Part shown: in pieces, positions 23,621 to 36,860 of the stretch
How positions within the stretch are numbered: position 1 is the stretch's first letter
Layout: every line of letters begins with the position of its first letter
Assembly (NCBI RefSeq): GCF_032884065.1
Contig: NC_088873.1
Coordinates: forward strand, 3,863,604-3,927,603
Direction of reading: 5' to 3'
Origin: Artemia franciscana
Lineage: Eukaryota; Arthropoda; Branchiopoda; Anostraca; Artemiidae
Length of the DNA: 64,000 nucleotides
The notes under the pieces: model-generated
Seen by the model: the letters and a program-made list of their open reading frames with translations, nothing else
The model's database searches: none
What the model was told of the DNA's origin: nothing
Program-made: the position numbers and the translations under genes

Positions 23621-24335
23621 CCCTTGAAGATGTCGATATACTTCCCAATGACAAATGCTATATGTAAGCAATGGGCAAATTTCTTAACTTACGGTCCTTC
23701 CTCCGGGGGCTCTGAAGTGCCGTGTCATACCCAAAACGTAGTTATTTTACCCTTTAACTGTACTGAACAAAATGGTTATCTCAAAATTGTTGGTCCAACG
23801 ACTTGAGGAAAAAGTCGTGGGAGGAGGGCTAGTTGTCCTCCTACTTTTTGTCTCTTAGAAAGGGAACTAGAACTTCTAATTCCTGTTCAAATGAGCCCTA
23901 TCCCATTCTACTATGTCTATTTGTTTTTATACAATCACCCCTGGGGTGAACAAAGAAATAAGGAAAAGAAAACAAATCAATAAACATGTATCCATGGTTT
24001 TTTTTCTAGCGAAAAACAAAACACAAAATTTCACATTTTTAAAGATGGCTTTAAAAACTGTAGCATGGTTCTCTGATACGCTCAACCCGTTGGTTTAATT
24101 TTCAATATGATTCCTTGACTATTGGGGGATGTCTCCTCCCTTGATCAAAAATCAGGTCAATTTTCTTAGACTTATAGCGTTTCAACAACTTAATAAATTT
24201 TATATGTTTGGGATCAGCATTAAAAGCCGATTCTTGTGATATATTTATTGTCATCATAACTCGTTTTTTTTTAGTTTCAGTTACTATTGAGCTGAGTTAC
24301 ACCTTACTTACAGTTCGTTACCAAGAACAGTTTGA
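23621..24335 (-). mobile_element. Family A fragment, minus strand
   Basis: The 5' terminus lies at the right, CAGTTCGTTACCAAGAACAG at 24311-24330 (one arm mutated), again bordered by the complement of TCAAA. The body runs left to about 23621 with the usual words (AATGGTTATCTCAAAATTGT, GGGAGGAGGGCTAGTTG). No terminal hairpin follows, so it is 3'-truncated. Confidence 0.72.
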
Positions 24336-24569
24336 TCGGCAATTCTATTGTTTGAATGACTCGAGTCCTGTAAAAGTGAGTCATATTGCATGGTAGGAGA
24401 TGCATGAATCAGTTCAAAGGGGCTAGTCACTAAGTATATGAAAAAAAAAACTGGGTTTCTTAGAAGTATACTTTTTTTCCATTATTGATCGGACTCTATT
24501 TAATTTACTTAGTCTATTTTTCATTATTTTTTTCTTACTGAGTGATGTTGTGATCTCCATAATTCTCCC

Positions 24570-24632
<63 letters not shown>

Positions 24633-26744
24633 CTAATTCATTTCTCTGAATGGACCTTCGAGGCTTGAACCTCGATCCGCTTTAGTGGGCTGGCACCGAA
24701 ATTAAATTATTAAACTATTAGATTTTGCTTATGGACAACCCCTCCCCTTTACCGCGCAGAGGGTGAACTGTGTCCCAAAACACAACATTCTTCAACTACG
24801 AGCCATGCTCGCCCTTCCTACAAATATTTCTATATTTTATTTAATGTTTTATAACCCCTCTGTTTTGAGTTCTAATGAACATTATTTATTTTACCATTGT
24901 ACTGTTATATAGCATTATATATAACAAGTTAAATATATAGCTTTATTTAATGGTATTGCCAAAATTACCAGAGAGTAAAATTCCCATTCAGAAATGAATT
25001 AATATGAAATGAAGATAAATAAGTAAAATATGTCCATAAGCAGAAAATAATTATGAAAAAAATGAAAAAAAATGAAGTATCAAGTTGCATTTCGATACTC
25101 ACAAAACTATTTTGAACTTTGCATGGGTTACAAGTCTTCAACCGGAAGCAGTTGCTCCGTTAATTTGACAAGTAAACATATGCATAACTAAAGAGTAACA
25201 AAGAGTAAAGTTTTCAGCCCATATTTTTTGGGGGGAGGGGGATAAGGGCTCTTTGAATTGATCTAAAGAGATTCTTCGTATCTCTCTTCCTTGCTTGGGT
25301 ATGTGTCTGTTACAGCTTGAGTCAACTAGGGAGGCAAGGAGAGACATTCGACCCCTCCCCTAGGTTTTTCTACTCTCTATATTTGAAACTATCTTCGATG
25401 GGTTATTTTAATAGAGATTTCCTTTGAGTGTTTTCCTTGGACAAAAATTACGAATCTTGTCTTGGAAAAATACTTTCCCCCCCCCACATTCCCGTGAGTT
25501 GATGCCGCTGGTTTGAGCTTTAACTTAAACGCAGGGTGGGGGAAGTACCTATAACATTCGCTTCAGGTTTCATAATAAATATGGACATTTTACCGACTAA
25601 ATCTGTTTCAGTAATTAAGTATCATTGATCATTAGTTATCAATTATAATCGATAAAATATTTTCCTTCTTCAAAGTTCGTGCTCTCAAACTTTTCTTCGG
25701 GCTAGTTTTGCCTTCGTCTAGGATTTACTGCAAATTACTTGGCTCAGGGTGCAAGAGGGTGGTGATTAAAATACTAGAGGTTCCCTGCTGCTTCTCAGCA
25801 CACGATCATGATACAGTAAATCCTTGATCCGGCTTATACCACTCTAATCAATTCTATAGATTGCGTGATTTCTCACTGATGAGTTTGAAATTTAGCAGAT
25901 CATTCAATGTTCGCATTGTTTAAAGTACAGAGGACAGTGATATTGAAATATGAATGTTTGGAAGGGTTAGGTAGAATCCATAACCATGTACATGGTAAAA
26001 TAGAGAATTAAAGAGAAAAAATAGAGAATTAATTTTTAATAAGAAATGCCTTTATATGTAGCAATGCGGTTTTTAGTAGAGTGGCCACCAATCTTAAAAA
26101 TTAAAATGTAAATTTCACCAGTAAAAATCAAAAACGAGTAAAAATTAAACTTCATTCTCAAATCAAACTTCAAATGAACAAAATTCACTGCGAATTCCCC
26201 CTAACCGTTAAAGTTCAAAGCCTATTGCGTCTTTTGCGCTTTACCGAAAACAAATTATATTATAATTATTTTCTCTTATAATTAAAAGATTAAAAAACAA
26301 AAATAACATTTTATTGAAATAAGATCGTTAACCCCTGAGATTTAACCAATTAGCACCATTGTATATCAAATATCAGTTTAGTTCTATTTGTTCTTTTCAA
26401 GGACTAATCAAGAGACGTATAGTTTTTAAAAAACGTAAACGACACAATAGGCTTTGGTCTTTTGTGGATAGGGGAGGGGGAGGAGGGCCGTGGGTAAACT
26501 CCTGTTCGTAGTAAAATTTATTCTTTTAAATTTAAATTTCAATTTCAATTTCAATTTCATGTTATCTATATCTTTGCTACGATTGTTTGTTTAATTTATG
26601 TTCGTTTTGGGTATGATTTACTCTTTAGTAGTAATTTTTGGTCGTTTTGAATTTGAATTATTATAGGAATTTATGTCTGTCAGTTTCAAGTTCAGTTTTA
26701 GCGTTTTACTTTTCTTTTGAAAACTTCTTTTCGGAAAGTTTTTT
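24336..26744. other. No supported gene
   Basis: Contains the (TC)n tract listed separately. Near 24655-24700 the minus strand has GCGGATCGAGGTTCAAGCCT, a tRNA T-arm/B-box-like sequence, but no cloverleaf can be built, so I do not call a tRNA. The stretch 26535-26740 resembles 31420-31660 (listed there). Confidence 0.5.
24565..24634. repeat. (TC)n microsatellite
   Basis: About 33 TC units with two C interruptions near its ends. Confidence 0.95.
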
Positions 26745-27357
26745 TAGTTAATATGTAAACAATGGGCAAGTTTTATAAATAACAACCTTTTCCCTGGGGG
26801 TTGTGGGGGAATCATGTCTCTCCCAGAGGCATGGCTATTAGATTTTTCTTTTATGTTTAACAAAATGGCTATCTCGAAATTTTGGATGACTTCGGAGAAA
26901 AAAGGGCAAGGGAGGGGAAATAGTTGGCATCCAATCCTTATGGTCACAAGAAAGGGTTACACAATGTTAATTTCCGTTCGAACGAGCCCTCTCCCGACCT
27001 CTTGGATCATTCCTTCCATACGATCACCCCTAAGGAAACGAAGAAATAAATAAATACAGATGGGAGCTTGAATCTATACAGTAGGGTTCTCTGATACGCT
27101 GAACCTGATGAAATAATTTTCACTAAGATTCCTTGACTTTTTACAGTTGTTTGACCCCTTTTTCGAAAATACGGCACATTTCTTCGGCTTGTATCTATTG
27201 ATTGTTAACATTAAACTCAATGAATTTCATTTACTCAGAATCAGCATAAAAAGCCAATTCTTATGAAGTAACTACTGTTATTGAAATTCCGTCTCTTAGA
27301 GTTTCGGTTACTGTCGGGCCGAGTCGCTCCTAGCTCGTTACCACGAATTGTTTGAAA
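26745..27357 (-). mobile_element. Family A fragment, minus strand
   Basis: The 5' terminus at the right is worn: CTCGTTACCACGAATTG at 27334-27350, followed by TTTGA. The body shares AACAAAATGGCTATCTCGAA, GATACGCTGAACCTGATG and CGGGCCGAGTCGCTCC with the other copies in reverse. It ends near 26745 without the hairpin. Confidence 0.7.
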
Positions 27358-27987
27358 AGACCATAACCACAAATCTTATGATTTAATCCATTCGTACGTA
27401 AACTGATCCTAATTATCAGTCCTTAGTCTTTTATTATCTATTACTATTTAATCTGAACGGGTTTAGTCCCAAGTCCTTAGTACTAAGGACTAAGGACGTG
27501 GTGCTAGAAACATGTAGTGTTTTCGGAAACTACAATAGGTAAAAATCGAATCTGATAAATTATCGACCTTTTATAACTAATTTTCAAAAATTACCAGATA
27601 CACCCTTTTGCTTTGTATACGAAAGTATGGAGACAGTATATTCAAAATAAAATAAAATATAAATTTTTGTTCAGCTACTTATGAAGCAAAAGGACAAAAA
27701 GTTGCACAGTTTTTCACTGAAAAAAAGGCCTTTTTAGGACAACTTAGTAATAAATATATTCATAAATAATTTGGTCATAACTTAATATTAAAAAAAATAA
27801 TTAGTTTAATTGTTTGTTATTTGATATGTTTTTTAATAAATAAACAATCTAAACTATGTATATTAATTTATATATAATAGATATGAATAACAGGTAGTTA
27901 TTAATTAATTCTAATAATTCATACACAATAATCAATTAATAAATAATTAGAAGTAAAATATTAATAACTATATTAACTATTGATGAA
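27358..27987. other. AT-rich DNA, no gene
   Basis: Holds the perfect 18-bp palindrome GTCCTTAGTACTAAGGAC at 27473-27490. Otherwise very AT-rich with no coding signal. Confidence 0.55.
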
Positions 27988-27989
27988 TA

Positions 27990-28310
27990 TTAGGTTGTTT
28001 CATAAGTTTTATCCAATTTTGTGACCCATCTTCAATCTTGCTGAATGCTTAAATTTAATCATAGTAAGCAACATTTGATTCACTGCACTTTTGTCAACCT
28101 AACTTAGGTCTATTAATTCCATTGGAATTCCAGTAATTCCAATGGAAATATAATTCCATTGGAATTCCATCCTCAGGAGTCGATAAAGTCGGCGAAGGCC
28201 TTTTTCGTCTCTTCCGGATTGTTGAAGATTTTATCGGTGAACCTTAACCCATCTTATAATCTTGATGAACCATCATTGGTTTTCGATGAACCTTTTTTTT
28301 ATGAAATAAT
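27990..28310 (-). pseudogene. mariner-like transposase C-terminus and terminal repeat
   Basis: The minus strand encodes RFTDKIFNNPEETKKAFADF then IDS and a stop (28240-28175). This matches the C-terminal region of mariner transposases, where a FxNxxEaxxAFxxFI pattern precedes the final RWQKC segment. The piece reads toward 27990, where the plus strand shows TA followed by TTAGGTTGTTTCATAAGT, a typical mariner terminal inverted repeat with its TA target. The RWQKC segment is missing; a palindrome-rich stretch with TTCCATTGGAATTCC words lies there instead (28130-28172). The catalytic DDD core and the other terminal repeat are not found, so this is an internal-deletion or truncation relic. Confidence 0.65.
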
Positions 28311-29443
28311 ACAACAATTGATGAAGCATAATTAAATAAAGTAATTAGAAAAATAAAAAATATTGCTAATAAGATAAGATAGCATTAAATAAAAAGATTT
28401 CTTCAAAAATTAGACCTTGAAAAATGTTCCACCTAGTTTGACCTAGTCATTTGTTTCACCTAGTCATTTGCTTCACCCAGTTTCGTGTCTTCACTAAACA
28501 AACTTAATGGCTACCAATAAAAAAGAATAGGAACTATTTTTAGATAAGTTTATTGATCTTCACAATGATATTCATGATATAAGCTCGTTGGCACACAACC
28601 ATAGTTAATATAGAAGTTGAAACTTCCGTGAGAAGCAACAATTATTTATTTTCAAGTTCTTTTCTCGTGGCGCCCTGATCCGCCCTTGGGCCAGTTGCCA
28701 CATATTAATTAAGGCGGTCTAGGGTGTTATTATACACCGAGCTTGATATGCTAATCTTGCCTCCTGGCCTAAAACTTATGCAGCAACGAACTGTATCTCG
28801 TGTTCATGATGAACTGTTTAAAAAAGATGATACAGCCGGCATATAGCTCTCAACTATTATATTCTAAAATTTGTGAGAATGATTGGTAATTAACGCCTAG
28901 AAATTATTTAGTTTCAAACCATAGGCGTATTTCTTACTAAAACTTTATTTCTGTTGATTATCATAATATTAACTGGTTTTCAAATTTGTGTTCAACCGCA
29001 AACTATTAATTCTGATTCGAAGTTGAAACGCCGACTATAAATCTAAGAACTATCAACTGATTGTAGATTACAATACGTAATTTCCAAGTTTTTTCTGTTT
29101 TACGAGCCAATAAAGGTACTATAAATCCAGAAAAGACATTCTTATGTGCTATGCACATCAATAGTGTTAACAGTGGTATACCCAAGGGCACTGAAAAAAA
29201 TTTAAAAAGAAACTATCGTAATTTTTCTTTAAATCTTTACTGTATTTTCTCGTAGTTTTCTGAATGGATGTTTGTGTAAGCATAAATGTTAGGAAATACC
29301 CATACGAAGATTCTATCAAAAGGATTTGTCAAAAATGATTACGAGAGAAGTTTTTCATCATTTTTATGCCACTACAGTTGGCAAAGTGGCTTAAATCGGT
29401 CAATTCAAGAAACTATAGAGTAACTATCAAACAAATGACAGTC
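28311..29443. other. No supported gene
   Basis: AT-rich DNA. A frame on the plus strand near 28700-28850 (ELDMLILPPGLKLMQQRTVS) has some protein-like quality but matches nothing I know. A short threefold repeat of CACCTAGTCATTTG-like words lies at 28430-28485. Confidence 0.45.
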
Positions 29444-29610
29444 ATAATCCAGGGCAAATCCAAGATTTTTGTTCGGGAGGAGGGCACAAAAAGCTTTGTA
29501 AATCGCATAAAGATTATTTATATGCCCTTTTTTACGTTTTTACGAGTTGGATAAAAATTCGGGGGGGGGGGTCAAACCCCGTACCCCCTGAATACGACCT
29601 TGGTCATAAT
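29444..29610 (+). repeat. Family E dispersed repeat
   Basis: Starts CCAGGG..., contains TACGTTTTTACGAGTTGG and a G-run, and ends in TCAAACCCCGTACCCCCTGA. The same order of words is present at 32950-33105 (+) and partly at 52060-52125 (-), so it is a dispersed repeat, probably a transposon end. Confidence 0.65.
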
Positions 29611-30901
<1,291 letters not shown>

Positions 30902-30904
30902 TTA

Positions 30905-31283
30905 TTGCAGTGTAACTAAGTCCCCCCCACGCCCACCATTCTCCCAAACACATTCAAATAAAATTTTGAGATAGCCATTTTGCTCAACGTAAATAAAAGG
31001 TCCGAAAATTATGCCTTTGAGGATAACCCCCCCCCCCTTAGAGCCCTCAGGGCAAGATTTCCTGAAATGCGTCTGATAGAACTTTTGAGATGGCTATTTG
31101 TTGTCGTAGAAAGTTCGAAAAAGGCTCATTCGGTTGAAAATTAAAAGGAATAGTGCCCTTTTTAATGGTCCAAAGTGATTGGAGGGCTATTAAACCCACT
31201 CCCACGCCCACCATTTCCACAAACTCAACCAATCAAAATTTTGAAATAGCCATTTTGTTCAACATAATTGAAAGCTCCGGAAA
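30905..31283 (+). mobile_element. Two partial family A fragments in tandem
   Basis: The segment CCACGCCCACCATT...TTTGAGATAGCCATTTT...AAATTATGCCTTTGA (30928-31018) is repeated, more diverged, at 31195-31283. Both match the mid-body of the copies at 17590-17700 and 41090-41200. Neither has ends. Confidence 0.65.
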
Positions 31284-31363
31284 TTATTTGCGCTTTACTA
31301 AAAACAAAACACGCTTTAAGTTTTTCTTGTTTTTTTTTTTTTTTTCAGTAAAGCGCAAATAAT
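31284..31363. mobile_element. Tiny MITE with 17-bp inverted repeats
   Basis: ATTATTTGCGCTTTACT at the left and its inverse AGTAAAGCGCAAATAAT at the right flank a T-rich centre. It interrupts the family A fragment. Related arm sequence occurs in the MITE at 53115-53323 (CATAATTTGCACTTTTCTGA) and once alone near 26235. Confidence 0.75.
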
Positions 31364-31419
31364 GTTCTAACCTTGAGAAGGAATGGGGGGTTATAACTAA
31401 TGTTAGAAATGTGGGATGT

Positions 31420-31680
31420 ATTAATGTTAATTTTTGCTCGTTTTGAGTTTATCTAGGCTATTTATTGTAATTTCTGTTCGTTTTGAACTTTATTTATTTA
31501 TTTATTGTGATTTGTGATAGTTATACGCTAGGAGGATTATTTTAATTATTAATTATTATAATTAAATATTATTTTATATTTCAGCCCACTTTCGGCTTAA
31601 TGGTGCTCTTAACTTTTCTTTGAAAAACTTGTTTTGCAGATTTTTTTTTTTTTAACTAATATATTACAAGAATTTGCTTC
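31420..31680 (+). repeat. Family D dispersed repeat
   Basis: Shares GTTCGTTTTGAACTTTATTT-like words, a following AT-rich spacer and TTAACTTTTCTTTGAAAAACT with 26580-26740. In both places it lies at the edge of a family A copy, so it may be part of a longer form of family A. Confidence 0.5.
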
Positions 31681-32640
31681 TTATGCTAATTCCGACTATA
31701 AAAAATTCATTGCGCTTAATGATACCCATAAAAGGCTACGCGCCTGAGAAATTTTTTTTTGATTTTGAAAAAGGGCGAAACACCCCCTAAAAGTAAAAGA
31801 ATATTAACGAAAATCATAACATCAGACTTGGCGAATCAGAGAACCGTACGATAGAAGTTTCAAATTCTTATCCACAAAAATGTGGAATTGTGTATGTTTG
31901 TCATAAGAAAGATCATGGATGAGTGTTTATTTGTTCGTTTTGTTGTTTTCCCAGGGGTGGTTATACCGAACCAATGGCCCAAGAACATTGTGAGGGGGCT
32001 ATTTTGAACGGAGATCCAAAGTTCTGGAGATTGGAAGACAACTAGCCCCCCTCCCCACCCTGTTTTTCCCAAAATCGTCCGATCAAAATTTTGAGATAGC
32101 TATTTTGTTTAACGTAGTTGAAAAGTTCGTAAAATTATGCCTTGGGAATTATCCCTGGGGAAAGGTCTATAAATATAAAATTTGCCCATTGTCTAGGTAT
32201 AATATTTGTTTTCAGGAAAGAATGAACATACTTTTCGGGGGAGGGTCGATTTTGTACTTTGAATGGGTTTCTATGGGAATAATTTTCCATGTGGAGGAAA
32301 ACTTCCGGGGGAGAATTTTCCAGGGTAAGTTTTACACTAGGGAGATTTCAAAGAACTCCTGTACGGAACTCTTAATATTTCTCTTACTTTTGTCTTTGCC
32401 TATTCACCTCATTTGCATGTGGAAGTGTTTCGAGGGAACTGTCAGAGGGAAATTTTCGCCGTGGTTGGATTTCCAGGAAATAGCTTCCACGGAACGGGAG
32501 ATTTCTGGAGTGATCGGAAAAACCGATGAGAACTTGAAGTCTTTTAAATGAAACTATGCTAAGGAGTATTTATCCGACCGAATCTTCTGCAAGAAATTTT
32601 AAAGAGGGGAGGTGGGGCAATTTTCAGCAAGGATTAAAAA
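31681..32640 (+). mobile_element. Family A body, ends missing
   Basis: Matches the other copies from the block AAAAGGCTACGCGCCTGAGA through CCAGGGGTGGTTATACCGAA and TTTTGAGATAGCTATTTTG to the G-rich section. The 5' palindrome and the terminal hairpin are both lost. A 148-codon frame at 32105-32551 is an accident of the repeat body, as the equivalent copies do not keep it open. Confidence 0.7.
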
Positions 32641-32676
32641 ATTGTCCATAAGAAAATTTACAGGGCGGGCGTATTT

Positions 32677-32829
32677 AATCTGGTCCGGTCCCGGATAGGC
32701 CTGCCAAATTTCATCGCTCTAGCTTACCTGGAAGTGCCTAAAGTAGCAAAACCGGGACCGACAGACAGACAGACCGACAGAATTTGCGATTGCTATATGT
32801 CACTTCGTTAATACCAAGTGCCATAAAAA
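32677..32829 (+). mobile_element. Family C right end only
   Basis: Contains GCCTGCCAAATTTCATCGCT, AAGTGCCTAAAGTAGCAAAA, the GACAGACAGACCGAC run and the end GTTAATACCAAGTGCCATAAAAA-type terminus. No tandem units precede it. Confidence 0.75.
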
Positions 32830-32949
32830 CGCAATGCATTTACTGCTTTAAATGGAACACCATGGGCGCCTCATTGCTAAGCGAAGTAATTTTACTACAC
32901 AGAACAAATTAGGGAAACTTTTTAAAATCATAGCTGCTCAGCTGGGCTC

Positions 32950-33105
32950 TATCCAGGGATTTTTGCGGGGGGATATATAAAAACTTTAAAAACATAAAAA
33001 ATTTGTTTTATAATAATTTTATTACGTTTTTACGAGCCGGACAATCATTTTGGGAGATTCAAACCCTTTACCCACACACCCGCCCCGGTACGGTCTTACA
33101 GTTCA
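32950..33105 (+). repeat. Family E dispersed repeat
   Basis: Starts CCAGGGATTTTTG, contains TTACGTTTTTACGAGCCGGA and GATTCAAACCCTTTACCC, in the same order as 29444-29610. Confidence 0.65.
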
Positions 33106-33249
33106 GACCCAGATCAAAAGTTTCAGGGCTTCTATCAAAGGACAAAGCTTTTGATAGGTTTTCCGTGTGCTAGTGTAAACGTTATTCATATTTTGAGTAA
33201 CGATATTCTCTACTCGTAAAACTGTTTCAACAATTACATGGTATATCCA

Positions 33250-33632
33250 TTATTTTAAGAGGCACAGGACTTTTGTCCTTACCCAATTTAAGAGAATTCT
33301 TAGCATTGATAATAAAAAAAAAACAAGTCTTTTCCACTGAAAGTAAGGAACGACATCAAAACTTAAAACGAAGAGAAATTATTCCTTGTATGAAAGGGTT
33401 TAGTTTTTGTTACAACTCTAATTTTTAAATTAACGGAAGAATTAGAGCAAAGAGCGACGTGTTGAGGAGGCAGCTACCCCTTTCATATACGGAATAATTT
33501 CTTTTTTTTGTTTAATGAAACAAAAAAATTTTTTGTTTAATTTTACACTAGATCAATGCAATGAAAGCACTGAGTACTGAAGTTTCTTCATTACCCGATG
33601 TAAGATGGTTTCTAGCATTGACTAAATAAAAA
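33250..33632. repeat. Family A hairpin unit with spacer
   Basis: A worn hairpin (about 33335-33525: CACTGAAAGTAAGGAACGAC on the left, GAGCGACGTGTTGAGGAGG on the right) flanked on both sides by the spacer sequence GATCAATGCAATGAAAG... CTAGCATTGA. The same hairpin-plus-spacer unit recurs at 36168-36860, so it was one tandem array before the family C element at 33633 inserted. Confidence 0.7.
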
Positions 33633-36167
33633 ACAAGACCTAAGAGCTCATATGGCACTTGTGACGAGGCGAGAAGAGCTAAGAGCCAAGAAATCATATG
33701 GTATGAGCTCTAACAAAATTCTATGGATCAATAGATTGATTTAAAAAGGAAAATAAGAGGCTTAATGCCGATCAGGATTTAAAATAAGAGCTCTGAGTCA
33801 CGATGTGTTTCTAAATATCAAAATTCATTAAGTTCCGATCACCCACTCGTAAGTTATAAGTACCTAATTTTTTCTAATTTTTCCTCTCCCTTTAGCCGAG
33901 CTCTGAGACACGAGATCCTTCTAAATATCGAAATTCATTATGATCCGTCACCCATTCGTAGGTTAAAAATACCTCTTTTATTATAATTTTTCCTCTCCCT
34001 TTAGCCCCCCAGATGGTCGAATCTGGAAAAACGACTTTATCAAGTCAAATTGTGCAGCTCCCTGACACGCCTGCCGATTTTCATCGTCCTAGCACGCCCA
34101 GAAGCACCAAACTCGCCAAATCACTGAATCCCTCCCCCCAACTCCCCCAAAGAGAGCGAATCCAGTACGATTCTGTCAATCACGTATCAAGGACATTTGT
34201 TTATTCTATCCACCAAGCTTCATCCCGATTCCTCCACTCCAAGTGTTTTTCCAAGATTTCCCCCTCCAACTCCCCCATTGTCAAAAGATCTGGTCGGGAT
34301 TTGAAATAAGAGCTCTGAGACATGAATTCCTTCTAAAAATCAAATTTCATTAAGATCCGAGCATCTATGCGTAAGATAAAAATACCCCAATTTTCACGTT
34401 TTCCAAAAATTCCGGTTTCCCCCTCCAACTCCCCCCAATGTCACAGGATCTGGTAGGAATTTAAAATTAGAACTTTAAAGCACAAGATCCTTCTAAATAT
34501 CAAATTTCATTAAGATCTGGTCACCCTTTCGTAAGTTACAAATACCTCAATTTTCAAAATTACCTCCCCCCCCCAATTCCACCAAAGACAGCAGATCCGG
34601 TCCGGTTATGTCAGTCAAGTATCTTAAACAGGTTTCTATTCTTCCCATCCAGTTTCATCCTGATCTCACCGCTTTAAGTATTTTCTAAGATTTCCGGTCC
34701 CCCCAACTGCCCCCCCAATTACGCTTGATCCGGTTGAGATTTAAAATAAGAGATCTGAGTTACGAGGTCCTTCTAAATATGAAGTTTCATGAAGATCCGA
34801 TCACTCCTTCATAAGTTAAAAATACGTCATTTTTTCTTATTTTTCAGAATTAACCCCCTGCCCCTAATAGAGCGGATCCGTTCCAATTATGTAAATCACG
34901 TATGCAAGACTTCTGATTATTTTCCCTACCAAGTTTCAGCCCGATCCCTCCAATCTAAGCGTTTTCCATGATTTCAGGTTCCACCAACCCAAACTTCCCC
35001 CAATGTCACCAGATCCGGTCAGGATTTAAAATAATTGCTTTGAGACACGATATCCTTCTAAATATCAAATTTCATTGAGATCCGATCACCCGTTCGTAAG
35101 TTAAAAATACCTCATTTTTTCTAATTTTTAGGAATTAACCCCTCCCCCAAGTACCCCAAAGAGAGCGGATCCATTCCGTTTATGTCAATCGTGTATCCAG
35201 GACTTGTGCTTATTTTTCCCACCAAGTTTCATCCCGATCCCTCCACTCTAAGTGTTTTCCAAGTTTTAGGTTTCCCCCTCCCAACTCCCCCCCCAATGTC
35301 ACCAGATCCGGTCAGGTTTAAAATAAGAGCTCTGAGCCACGATATCCTTCTAAATATCAAATTTCATTGAGATCCGATCACTCGTTCGTAAGTTAAAAAT
35401 ACCTCATTTTTCTAATTTTTCAGAAATACCCCTCCCCCCCAACTACTCCAAAGAGAGCGGATCCGTTCCGTTTATGTCAATCATGTATCTAGGATTTGTG
35501 CTTATTTTTCCCACCAAGTTTCATCCCGATCCCTCCACTCTAAGTGTTTTCCAAGTTTTAGGTTTCCCCCTCCCATCTCCACCCCCCCCCAATGTCACCA
35601 GATCCGGTCAAGCTTTAAAATAAAAGCTCTAAGACACGATATCCTTCTAAACACCAAATTTCATTGAGATCCGATCACCCGTTCGTAAGAATTACCCCCC
35701 CCCCCCAACTACCCCAAAGAGAGCGGATCCCTTCCGATTATGTCAATCATGTATCTGGGACTTATGCTTATTTTCCCATTAAGTTTCATCCCGATCCCTC
35801 CACTCTAAGTGTTTTCCAAGATTTTAGGTTTCCCCCTCCAACTCACCCCAATGTCATCAGATCCGGTCGGGATTTAAAAAAAGGAGCTTTGAGACACAAT
35901 ATCCCATCACCCGCTCATAAGTTAAAAATACTTCGTTTTTTCTATTCTTTACGAATTAACCGGCCCCCCACTCCCCCCCAGATGGTCAAATTGGGAAACG
36001 ACTATTTCTAATTTAAGCTGGTTATGTCCCTGATACGCCTGCCAAATTTCATCGTCCTAGCTTACCTGGAAGTGCCTAAAGTAGCAAAACCGGGACCGAC
36101 AGACCGACAGACAGACCGACAGAATTGGCGGTTGCTATATGTTGGTTAATACCAAGTGCCATAAAAA
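33633..36167 (+). mobile_element. Family C element, full length, about eight tandem units
   Basis: The left end ACAAGACCTAAGAGCTCATA is followed by TGGCACTTGTGACGAGGCGA; the right end has ACCGACAGACAGACCGACAG, GGTTAATACCAAGTGCC and ATAAAAA. Tandem units of about 288 bp run between; the landmark GAGCTCTGAG or a variant recurs near 34310, 34752, 35040, 35328, 35625 and 35884. Units carry AAGAGAGCGGATCCGTTCC and TCATCCCGATCCCTCCACTC. Several open frames of 60-115 codons here are products of repetition, not genes. The flanks (CTAGCATTGACTAAATAAAA and CTATTTTCTTCGACTGAAAA) join into one family A hairpin unit, so this is a clean insertion. Confidence 0.85.
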
Positions 36168-36860
36168 CTATTTTCTTCGACTGAAAATAAGGAGCGACAT
36201 TAAAACTTAAAACGAACAGAAATTATTCCGTAAATGAAAGGACCCACCCCCTCCCCAGCACCTCGTTGTTTATACTAAAGTTTGACTATTTGTCACGACT
36301 TTACTTTTAAAGAAATAAAGACAACTTTATAGTAAAGAGTGACGTGTTGAGGAGGAAGCAACTCCACTCATAAACGGAATAAAATCAATTTTTTTTTAGT
36401 TTTAGTTTCGCTCCTTACTTTCAGTTGAAAAAACCTTTTTTTTTTTTTTTATTTTACACATGATCAATGCAATGAAAGTATTGGCACTGGAACTTTTTCC
36501 TTACCCGAGTTAAGAGGATTCCTAGCATTGATAAAATGAAAAAAACAACATTTTTTTTCGACTGAAAGTAAGGAGCGACATTAAAACTCAAAACTAACAG
36601 AAAGTATTCCGTACATGAAAGGATCCAACCCCTCCTCAACACCTCGTTCTTTATACTAAAGTTTGACTCTTTGTCACGACAGTACTTTTAAAGCAATAAA
36701 GAAAACTTTAGAGCAAAGAGCAACGTATTGGGGAAGGAGCAGCCACTTTCTTATATGGAATAATTTGTGCTCATTATAAGTTTTAATTTCGCTCCTCACT
36801 TTCAGTTGAAAATTTTTTTTTGTTTAATTTACACGAGATCAATGTAGTGGAAGTTATTTT
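36168..36860. repeat. Two tandem family A hairpin units
   Basis: Hairpins at about 36176-36432 and 36552-36815, each with arms of about 110 bp (GACTGAAAATAAGGAGCGAC against CGCTCCTTACTTTCAGTTGA), joined by a spacer with GATCAATGCAATGAAAGTAT and TCCTAGCATTGATAAAATGA. They continue the array at 33250-33632. Confidence 0.85.

Noticed and set aside
24655..24700. Possible tRNA gene (GGTTCAAGCCT on the minus strand)
   Set aside because: Only a T-arm-like stem can be formed; no acceptor, D or anticodon arm fits.
32105..32551. 148-codon ORF
   Set aside because: Lies in the body of a family A repeat; matching copies have stops and frameshifts, and no domain is visible.
35664..36011. 115-codon ORF and similar ORFs at 34013-34309 and 35182-35370
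   Set aside because: They lie in family C tandem units and are not kept open in sister units.
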